NCBI RefSeq assembly: GCF_003610235.1
Contig: NZ_RAPR01000001.1
Span: forward strand, 7,750,001 to 7,814,000
Origin: Catellatospora citrea
GTDB taxonomy: Bacteria > Actinomycetota > Actinomycetes > Mycobacteriales > Micromonosporaceae
Direction: 5' to 3'
DNA length: 64,000 bases
Shown here: in pieces, positions 26,124 to 33,954 of the stretch
Position numbering within the stretch: position 1 is the first letter of the stretch
How the letters are laid out: each line of letters begins with the position of its first letter
Notes under the pieces: model-generated
The model's input: only the letters and a program-made list of their open reading frames with translations
Database searches by the model: none
Told to the model about the DNA's origin: nothing
Made by a program: the position numbers and the translations under genes

Positions 26124-26507
26124 ATGTTCGGCAGGACGCGAGCGTTCTCGGGGTTCTCGGTCGACGACATCGACCAGGCCAGGCGGTTCTACGGCGAGAC
26201 GCTGGGCCTGGAGGTCACCGACCTCGGCGGCGGCCTGCTGCGGCTGGAACTGGCCGGCGGCGGCCAGGTGCTGATCTATCCGAAGCCGGATCACGAGCCG
26301 GCGACGTACACCATCCTGAACTTCCCGGTGACCCATCTCGAGGCCGCGATGGGGGAGCTGCGTGAGCGCGGCGTCGAGTTCGAGAAGTACGACACCGACG
26401 ATCTGAGGACCGACACCGCGGGGGTGTCCGACGCCGACACGGGCCCGCGTATCGCCTGGTTCAAGGATCCGGCGGGCAACATCCTCTCGGTGCTGGAGGA
26501 GGACTGA
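26124..26507 (+). CDS. VOC-family (glyoxalase-like) protein
   Basis: A 127-residue single VOC domain: FSGFSVDDIDQARRFYGETLGLEVTDL, then VLIYPKPDHEPATYTILNF, and PRIAWFKDPAGNILSVLEE, where the last Glu is a usual metal ligand. AGGAGGAGCGGACC lies directly before the ATG, so the start is clear. Such proteins include dioxygenases, glyoxalases and binding proteins for antibiotics; no assignment is possible here. It lies between the coiled-coil gene and the lipoprotein gene, all on the plus strand. Confidence 0.8.
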   Translation: MFGRTRAFSGFSVDDIDQARRFYGETLGLEVTDLGGGLLRLELAGGGQVLIYPKPDHEPATYTILNFPVTHLEAAMGELRERGVEFEKYDTDDLRTDTAGVSDADTGPRIAWFKDPAGNILSVLEED

Positions 26508-26594
26508 CCGCCGCCCTGCCTGGCGTGTCCGCACGTGCAGCCACTACGGTGACGGCCCAGGACGTGTCCGCCGGCGCGGGCGCCGGACGGGGAG

Positions 26595-28250
26595 ATGCGC
26601 ATGGCCGGGGCAGGGCGGGGTGTGGGTCGGCGTTGCATCGTGCGCGGGCTCGTCCTCCTGTTGCTGCTGCCACTGGCTGCTTGCACCGGGGGCGGTCGGC
26701 GCGGCGACGGCGAGCAGGCCGCGTTGACGCCGGAGCAGACCGCGGCCGCGCTGGCCTCGCCGGATCCGGCGGAGCGCCGCCGCGGGGCCTGGTCGGTGCT
26801 GGTCAACCTGGGCGTGGCCGTCTACTCCCCGACGGGTGAGCAGGTGCTGGCCGGGGTCCGGCCGGGCGCGGACGGGGTGCACGTCCTGCAGGCGCAGGTG
26901 GACACCCTCGCCGAGATGGCGGGCACGGCCCGCGAGCCGATGCTGGACTTCACGAAGCGGTTGTCGGAGCTGGGCGTGCGGCGTGCGCCGGGCGAGCTGC
27001 TGGAGCTGTATCGGACGACGTACTGGCAGGGGCGCGGCAGTTGGCTGGTGCGGCTGCTCCAGGCGCGCAAGGTGGACTTCTCCGGGGACGGGTCGGGCGG
27101 GCCCTCGGTCGACGCGCTGTCGGAGTGGCTGATGCTGCTGGACGGTTTCGTCGACCCGGCCGGGTCGGTCCGGGTGCCCGAGCGCGCGCCGATGGGCACG
27201 GGGCAGCGGTCCGCGCCGGAGGCGGCCGGCTGGGGGCTGGTGTACGCGGCGGGCGGCCGGGAGCTGTCGCTGGGTGACGCGCCCGCGATGGCGTACGTCC
27301 AGGCGATGCTGCGCTGGCAGGACGTGCGGATCCGGATGTCGCCGCAGGGCGTGCGCCTGGCGCAGGGTCCGGGCGGGCCCGGTGACGCGCTGGACGTGGT
27401 GGCGACGGTGGACGTGGCGCAGTCGACCGGGTTCGGGCCCGCGCCGCTGCTGGTGGCGAACGCCGCGCCCGGCGCGGTGGACCTGGCCTGGCTGCCCCCG
27501 GCGGAGCTGGGCGGGCATGTGGAGATGGGCGCGGGCGGGTTGGCGCCGCAGCGTGCCGTCACCGACGCCGCGGGCCGGGTGACGGTGCGGCTGCGGGCCG
27601 CGGCGGACCCGGGCGCGGCGACCGATCCCGCGCGGACCGTCACCGGGATGCTGCAGGCAGCGCCGATGGACAACCTGAAGCTGTTCCAGGCGGTGTTCGC
27701 CGGTGCGCCGGCCGGCCTGGCCGGGTTCCTGGCGCCGATGCCGCGGCCCGTGGGGCAGGTGCCGGTGACCGTCACCTGGCACGGCAAGGAGGACTGCGCG
27801 ACGTTCACCGACGGCGAGTGGACCGGCACGGCGACGGTGTCGGGCGAGGTCCGGGTGTCCGGCGCGACGTTGCGGCCCGACGGCGGCGAGATCACGTTCC
27901 GGCTGGTGGTCGCGGGTGGCAACGTGGTCGCCGGCGAGGTGGGACAGCTGACCGAGCTGTCCGGTGCGGCCGGCGGCCGCCAGGTCACGGGCACGCTCGA
28001 CAGCACGAGCCGGCCGACGGGCGCCGCCGGTGCGGTGGTCTTCGTCAGTGCCGCGAGCATGCTGGAGTGGGCTGTCGGCGAGCAGCCGACCCGGACGGCG
28101 CAGGTGTCGGTCGAGGGGCGGTTCACGCCGCAGGAGGGCGACTGCTCGACGCTGACCGGTGACCTGGCGCTGACGGCGCGCGGCAAACGCGCCACCGACG
28201 GGATCTCCGGGACCCTCAGCGCGCGGTTCACGGCCACCAGCGCGGGATGA
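26595..28250 (+). CDS. Putative lipoprotein, large
   Basis: A 551-residue exported protein. A basic start, a Leu-rich core and the lipobox LPLAAC (Cys30) indicate a lipid anchor on the outer face of the membrane. Residues 45-340 are mixed helix and strand with no motif I know; the C-terminal 170 residues are strand-rich (VTWHGKEDCATFTDGEWTGTATVSGEVRVSG) and look like a beta-sandwich. Two late Cys residues may form a disulfide. It stands alone. ATG 26601, two codons in, is an alternative start. Confidence 0.75.
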   Translation: MRMAGAGRGVGRRCIVRGLVLLLLLPLAACTGGGRRGDGEQAALTPEQTAAALASPDPAERRRGAWSVLVNLGVAVYSPTGEQVLAGVRPGADGVHVLQAQVDTLAEMAGTAREPMLDFTKRLSELGVRRAPGELLELYRTTYWQGRGSWLVRLLQARKVDFSGDGSGGPSVDALSEWLMLLDGFVDPAGSVRVPERAPMGTGQRSAPEAAGWGLVYAAGGRELSLGDAPAMAYVQAMLRWQDVRIRMSPQGVRLAQGPGGPGDALDVVATVDVAQSTGFGPAPLLVANAAPGAVDLAWLPPAELGGHVEMGAGGLAPQRAVTDAAGRVTVRLRAAADPGAATDPARTVTGMLQAAPMDNLKLFQAVFAGAPAGLAGFLAPMPRPVGQVPVTVTWHGKEDCATFTDGEWTGTATVSGEVRVSGATLRPDGGEITFRLVVAGGNVVAGEVGQLTELSGAAGGRQVTGTLDSTSRPTGAAGAVVFVSAASMLEWAVGEQPTRTAQVSVEGRFTPQEGDCSTLTGDLALTARGKRATDGISGTLSARFTATSAG

Positions 28251-28311
28251 GGCCAGGCCGCGGCCGCATCACCGATGAGCTGCACCGTCTCATGTGGACG
28301 GTTCTCGTACA

Positions 28312-28438
28312 TGTGTTCTAAAACACACACCGTATATTAACCGACTACTGGTTGACACCAAAGTGATGTATTTAGATATCCTGCTAGTGCGCGGATAACC
28401 AGTGGTTTGATTGGCGGCCTTCGGGCAAACCGCTGGTT
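28312..28438. promoter_or_regulatory. AT-rich regulatory region before the globin operon
   Basis: Three signals lie in an unusually AT-rich 285-base gap. TGTGTT-CTAA-AACACA (28312-28327) is a perfect dyad. TTGACA (28352-28357) is followed after 17 bases by GATATC (28375-28380), a possible promoter. AACCAGTGGTTTG (28397-28409) pairs with CAAACCGCTGGTT (28426-28438), 12 of 13 plus a wobble, giving a strong hairpin in the untranslated leader. Together they suggest tight control of globin expression; the factor is unknown. Confidence 0.55.
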
Positions 28439-28535
28439 GTGCCGGTGTGTTCCACCACGTCCCGAACCGGGTGCGGGCCCGGACCGGGCGATCGCCGGCT
28501 CCGCGTGCTCATCACTGCGATGACGGAGGCGGAAC

Positions 28536-28934
28536 ATGTCAGACAGTCCAGGCGCGACCACCACGGTCGCCAGCGCGTACGACCTCATCGGCGGCGCGCC
28601 GTCGGTGCGCGAGGCGGTGGACCGGCTCTACACCTACCTGCTCGCCGACGAGCAGCTCGCCGGCTACTTCGACGGGATCGACCTGCCCAGGCTCAAGAGC
28701 CACATGGTCGCGCTGCTCAGCCACGTGCTCGGCGGCCCCGCCGGATACCCGGTGGAGAACCTCGGCCCCGCGCACGCCCGGTTGAACATCAGCACGGCGC
28801 ACTACCAGCGGGTCGCGCAGTATGCCGCCGGAGTGCTGTTCGAACTGCACGTCCCGATGGACGTCATCCTCCAGGTGGGACAGGTGCTGGCCAGCGTGCA
28901 GCCCCTGATCGTGGCCGAGCCGGCGGCGGCCTGA
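28536..28934 (+). CDS. glbN: Truncated haemoglobin, group I (trHbN-like)
   Basis: A 132-residue truncated haemoglobin aligning by eye with M. tuberculosis GlbN along its length. The proximal haem His is His80 (GPAHARLNIS) and the distal B10 Tyr is Tyr32 (RLYTYLLAD). The E11 position that is Gln in GlbN reads Met57 (LKSHMVALL), and the E15 gating Phe reads Leu. Group I globins turn NO and O2 into nitrate. The flavohaemoglobin gene starts two bases after its stop, so the two work as a pair. Confidence 0.85.
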   Translation: MSDSPGATTTVASAYDLIGGAPSVREAVDRLYTYLLADEQLAGYFDGIDLPRLKSHMVALLSHVLGGPAGYPVENLGPAHARLNISTAHYQRVAQYAAGVLFELHVPMDVILQVGQVLASVQPLIVAEPAAA

Positions 28935-28936
28935 GG

Positions 28937-30097
28937 ATGGACGCCGCGCGCCTGCAGAGCAGCTTCGCCGTCGTGTCCGCACACGGCGACCGAGCCGCCC
29001 AGCACTTCTACGCCTTCCTCTTCGTGGCGTATCCGGAGCTGCGCGACCTGTTCCCGGTGTCCATGGCCGGCCAGCGGGACAAGCTGCTGCAGGCGTTGGG
29101 GCACGTCGTGTCGCACGTCGACCGGCTCGACCAGGCCGTGCCGTACCTGGAGGGCCTGGGCCGCGACCACCGCAAGTTCTCGGTGGTCGGGGCGCACTAC
29201 GCACAGGTCGGGCAGGCGCTGCTGGCCACCCTGGAGCACTTCCTGGGCGACCAGTGGACCGACGACCTGGCCGCACAGTGGTCGGCGGCGTACGACCTGG
29301 TGTCGGGCACCATGCTGCGGGCGGCCGAGCACGCCGCCCGCAGCCAGCCCGCCTGGTGGACCGCCGACGTGCTCGAACACGAACGCCGCGGCCCCGACCT
29401 GGCCGTGTTCACGGTGCGCCCGACCATGCCGCTGACCTACCGGCCCGGACAGTCGGTGGCCCTGGAATGCCCGCTGCGGCCCCGGGTCTGGCGTTTCCTG
29501 TCGCCCGCGAACACCCCGCGCGCCGACGGCACCATCGAGTTCCACGTCCGCGCCCAGTCCGGCGGCGAGCTCAGCCCGGCCCTGGTCCACCAGCTGCGCG
29601 AAGGCGACCAGGTGCGGCTGGGCGCACCCGTGGGCCGGCAGCTCACCCTCACCCCGGGCGGTGGCCGCGACCTGCTGCTGATCGCCGCGGGCACCGGCCT
29701 GGCCCCGATGCGGGCCCTGGTCGAGCAGGTCGAGGTCGAGACCGCCGCCGGCGTGCCGACCCGGTCCGTGCAGCTGTTCACCGGTGCCCGCAGCGTCGGC
29801 GACCTCTACGACCTGCCGACCCTGCGCGGGCTGGAGGCGGCGCACCGCTGGCTGAGCGTGCTGCCGGTGACGCCGGAGGAGCGCGGCGGCGACGACGTGC
29901 TCGGCGCGGCGCTGCGCACCACCCGCCTGGCCGAGCGCGAGGTGTACGTGTGCGGGCCGCCCGCGATGGCCGGGCACGCACGCGACGCGCTGGCGGCCGT
30001 GGGCGTGCCCGCCGCACAGATCCATCTGGAGGACCACGACGCCGGGCGGTACACGCCGTCTCCGGCGCCGGGCCCGATGACAGCCGCAGTCCGATGA
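28937..30097 (+). CDS. Flavohaemoglobin (NO dioxygenase type)
   Basis: A 386-residue fusion of globin, FAD and NAD domains. In the globin, Tyr25 (AQHFYAFLF), Gln46 (MAGQRDKL) and proximal His78 (LGRDHRKFS) are in the expected places. The FAD motif reads RVWRFLSPANTP, the variant seen in actinobacterial proteins instead of RxYS. The NAD part has IAAGTGLAPMRALVEQ and YVCGPPAMAGHA. It should oxidise NO to nitrate using NAD(P)H, and could also reduce the truncated globin encoded just upstream. Spacing to neighbours is 2 and 13 bases. Confidence 0.85.
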   Translation: MDAARLQSSFAVVSAHGDRAAQHFYAFLFVAYPELRDLFPVSMAGQRDKLLQALGHVVSHVDRLDQAVPYLEGLGRDHRKFSVVGAHYAQVGQALLATLEHFLGDQWTDDLAAQWSAAYDLVSGTMLRAAEHAARSQPAWWTADVLEHERRGPDLAVFTVRPTMPLTYRPGQSVALECPLRPRVWRFLSPANTPRADGTIEFHVRAQSGGELSPALVHQLREGDQVRLGAPVGRQLTLTPGGGRDLLLIAAGTGLAPMRALVEQVEVETAAGVPTRSVQLFTGARSVGDLYDLPTLRGLEAAHRWLSVLPVTPEERGGDDVLGAALRTTRLAEREVYVCGPPAMAGHARDALAAVGVPAAQIHLEDHDAGRYTPSPAPGPMTAAVR

Positions 30098-30110
30098 CAC
30101 AGGGGGAGCA

Positions 30111-30734
30111 GTGACCACAGTCAGCGCGTACGAGCAGCCGGACCTGCGCAAGCGGGTGCCGCACACGCCGGAGTCGATCGTCCGCCACCACCTGCCCGAC
30201 GCCGCCGGCCGGCGGCGCGGGTACGACAAGGAGGCCGTCGACCGGCTGCGGCGCACGCTCGCCGAGGACGTCGACGCGCTCAACGCCTACATCGTCGCCC
30301 AGCAGGCCGAACTCGACCGGGTCAAGCGGCTCGGCGACCGCCTGCAGCCCGTCGACCCGGCCGTACGAGCCCGGCAGGTCGCCGCGGAGGCGGTCACCCT
30401 CACCGCCCGCGCGCAGGCCCAGGCCGACACCGTGATCGCCGCCGCGCAGCAGCAGAGCCGGCTGATCGTGGAGAGCGCGGAGAAGCAGGCCGCGCACATC
30501 CTGGAGGCCGCCCGCCGCGACGCCGACCGGGCCGCGGCCAGCTACCGCGCGACCGCCGGCGGCACGTACAGCCCCGACCGGGAACGCCAGGCCCGCGACG
30601 TGGCCATGCTGGCGACCTGCCTGCGTTCACTGGAGGCGGCCCGGTCGAACCTGCCCGCCATCGAGGCCCAGTTCGACGCGGTGATCCTGGCGTTCGCACA
30701 CCAGCTGCAGCACCTGACGCCGTCGCCCGACTGA
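30111..30734 (+). CDS. DivIVA-like coiled-coil protein
   Basis: A 207-residue, largely helical protein. GRRRGYDKEAVDRLRRTL near residue 33 is the DivIVA-type lipid-binding/curvature signature region; from 70 to 150 it is an Ala/Gln/Glu-rich coiled coil (ARAQAQADTVIAAAQQQSRLIVES). DivIVA relatives mark cell poles and septa in actinobacteria. GGGGAG lies before the GTG. The gap of 13 bases puts it in the globin operon; the EspR-like gene follows after 41 bases. Confidence 0.7.
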   Translation: MTTVSAYEQPDLRKRVPHTPESIVRHHLPDAAGRRRGYDKEAVDRLRRTLAEDVDALNAYIVAQQAELDRVKRLGDRLQPVDPAVRARQVAAEAVTLTARAQAQADTVIAAAQQQSRLIVESAEKQAAHILEAARRDADRAAASYRATAGGTYSPDRERQARDVAMLATCLRSLEAARSNLPAIEAQFDAVILAFAHQLQHLTPSPD

Positions 30735-30775
30735 CACCGGACCGCCGACGACGTCGTGTCCGAACTGGAGTGAAC

Positions 30776-31213
30776 ATGACCGGCCCGGCCTGCCCGTCAG
30801 ATGATGTCCAGATGCATGCACGATCCGTGCTGCCGATGTTTGCTCAGCGTTACAACCGCCTGCTGGACGCGATCCAGCCCGGCGGCGTGCGCCAGACCGA
30901 CGAGATGGTCGCGCGCGCCGTCGACGTGTCCGCGCAGTACATCGGCATGCTGCGCACCGGCAAGCGCACCAACCCCGGCCACGAGCTCGTCGGGCGGATC
31001 GCCGCGCACTTCGGCGTCGACGTCGCCTACTTCCTCGACCCCGAACGGGCCGCCGCCGTCGACCGGGAGCTGGAACTGCTCGGCGCGCTGCGCGACACCA
31101 AGGTGCGCCGCCTGCTGCACCGGATGAGCGGCCTGTCCCCGGCCAGCCTGGACCTCGCCGCCGAGGTCGTCGAGCGCCTGCGCCTGATGGAAGGCCTCTA
31201 CGACGACCAGTAA
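30776..31213 (+). CDS. EspR-like XRE-family regulator
   Basis: A 145-residue DNA-binding protein. The N-terminal HTH contains VSAQYIGMLRTGKRTNPGHELVGRIAAHFGV, then YFLDPERAAAVDRELELLGALRDTKVRRLLHRMSGLS and a C-terminal dimer helix. Order and wording match M. tuberculosis EspR (the RTNP turn, the D-KEL-like helix, the RD--VRR motif), a nucleoid-type regulator of ESX-1 and lipid genes. No ESX genes are in this window. GGAG six bases before ATG 30776 sets the start; GTG 30770 is possible. Confidence 0.75.
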   Translation: MTGPACPSDDVQMHARSVLPMFAQRYNRLLDAIQPGGVRQTDEMVARAVDVSAQYIGMLRTGKRTNPGHELVGRIAAHFGVDVAYFLDPERAAAVDRELELLGALRDTKVRRLLHRMSGLSPASLDLAAEVVERLRLMEGLYDDQ

Positions 31214-31295
31214 ACGAACGGTAACCTGCCGGTGGCACACTTCGGCTCGCGCCGACCACCGGAGCCGGCGCGACGGCAGTGAATGAGGCGGTCAC

Positions 31296-31637
31296 GTGGC
31301 GGATCACACGGCGCACCGGCTCTCCACCCCGCTCGGACTGGCAGCCAACCTGACCATCGGCGCGCTCATACACGTGCTCGCCGTGCTCGTCTACGGAGTG
31401 CTCTCCCTGCTGCGGCTGGAGGGCTGCGACACGGCCGACGGCCTGGCCGCGGGCTGGGCGCTCGCGGTGCTGCTCGACCTGCTGCTCGGCGGCGTCCTGC
31501 TGGTCGGCGCGCTGCGCCGCAACGACGGCAGGCGCTGGGCGGTGCTGGCGGGCTGGGCGCTGAGCCTGGTGCCGTTCGCGGCGCTGGCCGGCCTGGCCAT
31601 GAACTATCTCGCCGGCCTGCCCGGCGGCTGCGCCTGA
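31296..31637 (+). CDS. Small integral membrane protein
   Basis: A 113-residue hydrophobic protein with three to four membrane helices (LTIGALIHVLAVLVYGVLSLL, WALAVLLDLLLGGVLLVGAL, WAVLAGWALSLVPFAALAGL). There are no functional motifs. Its TGA shares the A with the ATG of the serine hydrolase gene, so the two are translationally coupled and probably act together at the membrane. The start is GTG, with a modest GAGGCGG upstream. Confidence 0.65.
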   Translation: MADHTAHRLSTPLGLAANLTIGALIHVLAVLVYGVLSLLRLEGCDTADGLAAGWALAVLLDLLLGGVLLVGALRRNDGRRWAVLAGWALSLVPFAALAGLAMNYLAGLPGGCA

Positions 31638-32587
31638 TGCCCGCCCACGAGATCGCACAGCTGGCCCGCGCGGCGGGCTACCGGGCAACCGATCCGCTGG
31701 TGGCCGGAATCTCCCGCCGGGGCGGCCCACCGGTGTTCCTGCGCACGGGCCGCACCGCCGCCGGGCGGCCGTTCGGCGAGGACACGCTCGCGTACGGGGC
31801 CTCGCTGTCCAAACAGGTCGTCGCCGCGCTGGTGGCGCTGGTCATGCGGCAGGGCGGCCTGGCCGTGGACGAGCCGCTGTCGCGGCGGCTGCCCGAACTG
31901 CCCGCCTGGGCCCAGTCGGTGCGCCTGCGCCACCTGCTGCACCACGTCGGCGGCCTGCCCGGCGACGACCTGGTCGACGGCGCCCTGACCGGTGACCGCA
32001 CCGGGCCCGGCGTGCTGGCCGCGCTGCGCACACTGCCCGAACCCGCCGCACCACCCGGCACCGAGCACGCCTACTCCAACGCCGGATACGTCTGCCTCGC
32101 CGAAGCCGTACGCCGGGCGGCGGGCGCCGAACTGCCCGCGCTCGCCGAAAAACTACTGTTCACGCCGCTGGGCCTGACGGCCACCCGGTTCTGGGACGGT
32201 CCCGAACCCGCCCCGCCGGGCGCGGCCGCGCTCTCGCCGAGCGCTCCCGCGCCGCTGTCGCTGGGCGACGGCGGACTCTGGAGCACCGCCGCGGACCTGC
32301 TGCGCTGGGCCGACGCGCTCAACGACAGCAGCCTCGGCGTCAGCGGCCTGCTGCAGGCACCGGGCCGCCTCGACGACGGCACGATCCTGGACTACGCGTG
32401 GGGCATGGGCGTACGCCGCCGCCACGGGCTGACCGTGTACCGCCACGGCGGCGGCTGGCCCGGCGTGCGCACGCTGCTGGCCCGGGTGCCCGACCGGGGG
32501 ATCGGGGTGATCGTCACGGCGCTCGACGACGACACCGACCGCACGGTCGCCCTGACCGACGGGCTGCTCGACCTGCTGCTGAGCTAA
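31637..32587 (+). CDS. Beta-lactamase-type serine hydrolase
   Basis: A 316-residue protein of the class C beta-lactamase/PBP family. The SxxK motif is in YGASLSKQVVAAL, the YxN motif is HAYSNAGYV and the third motif is the HGG of YRHGGGWPG. There is no signal peptide, so it should stay inside unless carried by the coupled membrane protein. Such proteins are usually esterases, peptidases or amidases rather than resistance enzymes. It is the last gene of the pair; the ArsR promoter begins right after its stop. Confidence 0.8.
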   Translation: MPAHEIAQLARAAGYRATDPLVAGISRRGGPPVFLRTGRTAAGRPFGEDTLAYGASLSKQVVAALVALVMRQGGLAVDEPLSRRLPELPAWAQSVRLRHLLHHVGGLPGDDLVDGALTGDRTGPGVLAALRTLPEPAAPPGTEHAYSNAGYVCLAEAVRRAAGAELPALAEKLLFTPLGLTATRFWDGPEPAPPGAAALSPSAPAPLSLGDGGLWSTAADLLRWADALNDSSLGVSGLLQAPGRLDDGTILDYAWGMGVRRRHGLTVYRHGGGWPGVRTLLARVPDRGIGVIVTALDDDTDRTVALTDGLLDLLLS

Positions 32588-32595
32588 TACCAGGT

Positions 32596-32630
32596 TTGAC
32601 TTATATAAGCAGCGGCTGTAACTTCGGTCC
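32596..32630 (+). promoter_or_regulatory. Promoter and operator of second ArsR-SRPBCC pair
   Basis: TTGACT (32596-32601), exactly 17 bases, TAACTT (32619-32624); the expected start falls on the GTG at 32631, so the message is probably leaderless. CTTATATAAG (32600-32609) is a perfect palindrome in the spacer. ATATAAGCAGC (32603-32613) matches 10 of 11 bases at 1855-1865 in the first pair's promoter, a likely shared operator half. Confidence 0.7.
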
Positions 32631-33011
32631 GTGCACGCCTTCGACGTACTCGGCGACCCGGTCCGGCGGCGGATCCTCGAACTGCTGGCCGGCGGCGAGC
32701 GCGCCTCCGGCGCCCTCAGCGAGGTCGTCCAGGCCGAGTTCGGCATCTCGCAGCCCGCGGTGTCGCAACACCTGAAGGTGCTGCGCGACAACGGCTTCGC
32801 GACCGTGCGCGCCGAAGGCACCCGACGGCTGTACGCGGTTGACACCACCCCGTTACGGGAAGTGGACAACTGGCTGGACCACTTCCGCGGGTTCTGGAAC
32901 CAGCGCCTCGACGCGCTGGGCACCGAACTCGCCCGGGGCCGCCGCGAACGCCGCCTGCTTGAACGACAGGACAAGGAGAAACCCGATGAAGGACATCACC
33001 GAGCAGCTTGA
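32631..33011 (+). CDS. ArsR-family transcriptional regulator
   Basis: A 126-residue winged-helix regulator: FDVLGDPVRRRILELLAGGE, recognition helix SQPAVSQHLKVLRDNGF, wing TVRAEGTRRLYAVD, and the WLDHFRGFWNQRLDALGTEL helix typical of ArsR proteins that precede SRPBCC genes. It is the same type as the regulator at 1882 but not a close copy. The last eight codons overlap the start of the SRPBCC gene by 26 bases. No metal site is visible. Confidence 0.9.
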   Translation: MHAFDVLGDPVRRRILELLAGGERASGALSEVVQAEFGISQPAVSQHLKVLRDNGFATVRAEGTRRLYAVDTTPLREVDNWLDHFRGFWNQRLDALGTELARGRRERRLLERQDKEKPDEGHHRAA

Positions 33012-33603
33012 GGCGATCCGGCGCGAGGTCGCCCGGCGCGACGGCGACCTGGGCGAGCTGGTGGCCGTGCTCGTGCGGCGCACCTACCAGGCCGACGTCG
33101 ACGACGTCTGGGACGCGATCACCAGCAAGGAGCGCCTGCCGCGCTGGTTCGCCCCGGTCAGCGGCGACTTCCGCGAGGGCGGCAGCTTCCAGGTCGAGAA
33201 CATGGCCTCCGGTGAGATCCTGCAGTGCCGGCCGCCGAAACTGCTGCGGATGACGTACGGCGGGCCGACCAGCATCGTCGAGGTGCGGCTGACCTCAGCC
33301 GGTGCGGACAGCACCGACCTCGAGGTCGAGCACACCGTGCCGATCGAGATGGCGGGCAGCGGTGCGGGCGCGCTCTACGTCGGCCCCGGGTGGGACCAGG
33401 GGCTGCTCATGCTGGCCCGCTACCTCGGCGGTGAGCACATCGCCGACCCGCTCGCCGACCAGAACTCCCTGGCCGGGCAGGAGTTCTCCCGCCGCTCCAT
33501 CCAGGCCTGGGCCGACGTGATCCGCGCCTCCGGCACCGCCACCGAGGACGAGATCACCGCCTCGGTCACCGCCGCCGCCACCCACTTCGCCCCCGACCTC
33601 TGA
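32986..33603 (+). CDS. SRPBCC (AHSA1-like) domain protein
   Basis: A 205-residue AHSA1-type protein. The domain starts VLVRRTYQADVDDVWDAITSKERLPRWFAPVSGDFREGGSF, the standard opening, and continues with GEILQCRPPKLLRMTYGG and VEHTVPIEMAGSG. The last 60 residues are a helical tail. AAGGAG lies seven bases before the ATG, inside the regulator's reading frame, so expression is linked to the ArsR gene. The ligand is unknown. It ends just before the tRNA-like remnants. Confidence 0.85.
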   Translation: MKDITEQLEAIRREVARRDGDLGELVAVLVRRTYQADVDDVWDAITSKERLPRWFAPVSGDFREGGSFQVENMASGEILQCRPPKLLRMTYGGPTSIVEVRLTSAGADSTDLEVEHTVPIEMAGSGAGALYVGPGWDQGLLMLARYLGGEHIADPLADQNSLAGQEFSRRSIQAWADVIRASGTATEDEITASVTAAATHFAPDL

Positions 33604-33623
33604 CGCACCCACTCTTGGAGGTT

Positions 33624-33676
33624 CAGGGTTCGGGTCCCTGGCGGCCTACTGGTTCGAGTCCCACCGGGTCGACCCG
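33624..33676 (+). other. tRNA T-arm-like remnants
   Basis: CAGGG-TTCGGGT-CCCTG (33624-33640) has the exact shape of a tRNA T arm (5-bp stem, 7-base loop), and GGTTCGAGTCC (33651-33661) reads like a second T loop but its stem fails after two pairs. No matching acceptor, D or anticodon arms exist, because the upstream DNA is the SRPBCC gene. These may be fragments left by recombination at tRNA genes; chance is not excluded. Confidence 0.3.
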
Positions 33677-33680
33677 ATAG

Positions 33681-33696
33681 ATCGGATATATCCGAT
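33681..33696. promoter_or_regulatory. Perfect 16-bp palindrome
   Basis: ATCGGATATATCCGAT is its own reverse complement. It lies between the T-arm-like remnants and the terminator hairpin. It could be a protein-binding site or a recombination site. No gene starts within 250 bases on either strand. Confidence 0.5.
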
Positions 33697-33698
33697 TA

Positions 33699-33734
33699 GC
33701 GAAAGCCCAGCTTGGTGACAAGCTGGGCTTTCGC
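33699..33734. terminator. Strong terminator hairpin with GTGA loop
   Basis: Arms 33699-33714 and 33719-33734 are perfect 16-base complements (GCGAAAGCCCAGCTTG) closing a GTGA loop, a GNRA-type tetraloop. It probably ends transcripts from the SRPBCC operon. From here to 33916 I see no gene or other signal. Confidence 0.85.
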
Positions 33735-33916
33735 GTTGTGTAGCGGTTGCCTTGACCAGTTGGTTCTCCGAGGGTATGTGGCGGTGCGCGAACCGCACCT
33801 GACGTCTACTCCGCGGACCCGTCGCCGCGCACATGCCGGCGCCAGACGAGCAAATCACTCAGCTGACCTGGTAGCCGCGGCTCCACGTTCGGCTCTTGCT
33901 GCCGACAGCGAGGCGC

Positions 33917-33954
33917 TTGACCCTCACGTGGCGTCAGACGGCATAGTCGGTCGC
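33917..33954 (+). promoter_or_regulatory. MerR-type promoter with 19-base spacer
   Basis: TTGACC (33917-33922) and CATAGT (33942-33947) are 19 bases apart, the over-long spacing typical of promoters activated by MerR proteins. The spacer holds a near-palindrome TGAC ... CACGTG ... GTCA. The predicted start falls on the GTG of the MerR gene itself, so the gene is probably leaderless and self-regulated. Confidence 0.6.

Noticed and set aside
33624..33676. A complete tRNA gene
   Set aside because: Only T-arm-like pieces are present; no acceptor, D or anticodon arms can be folded.
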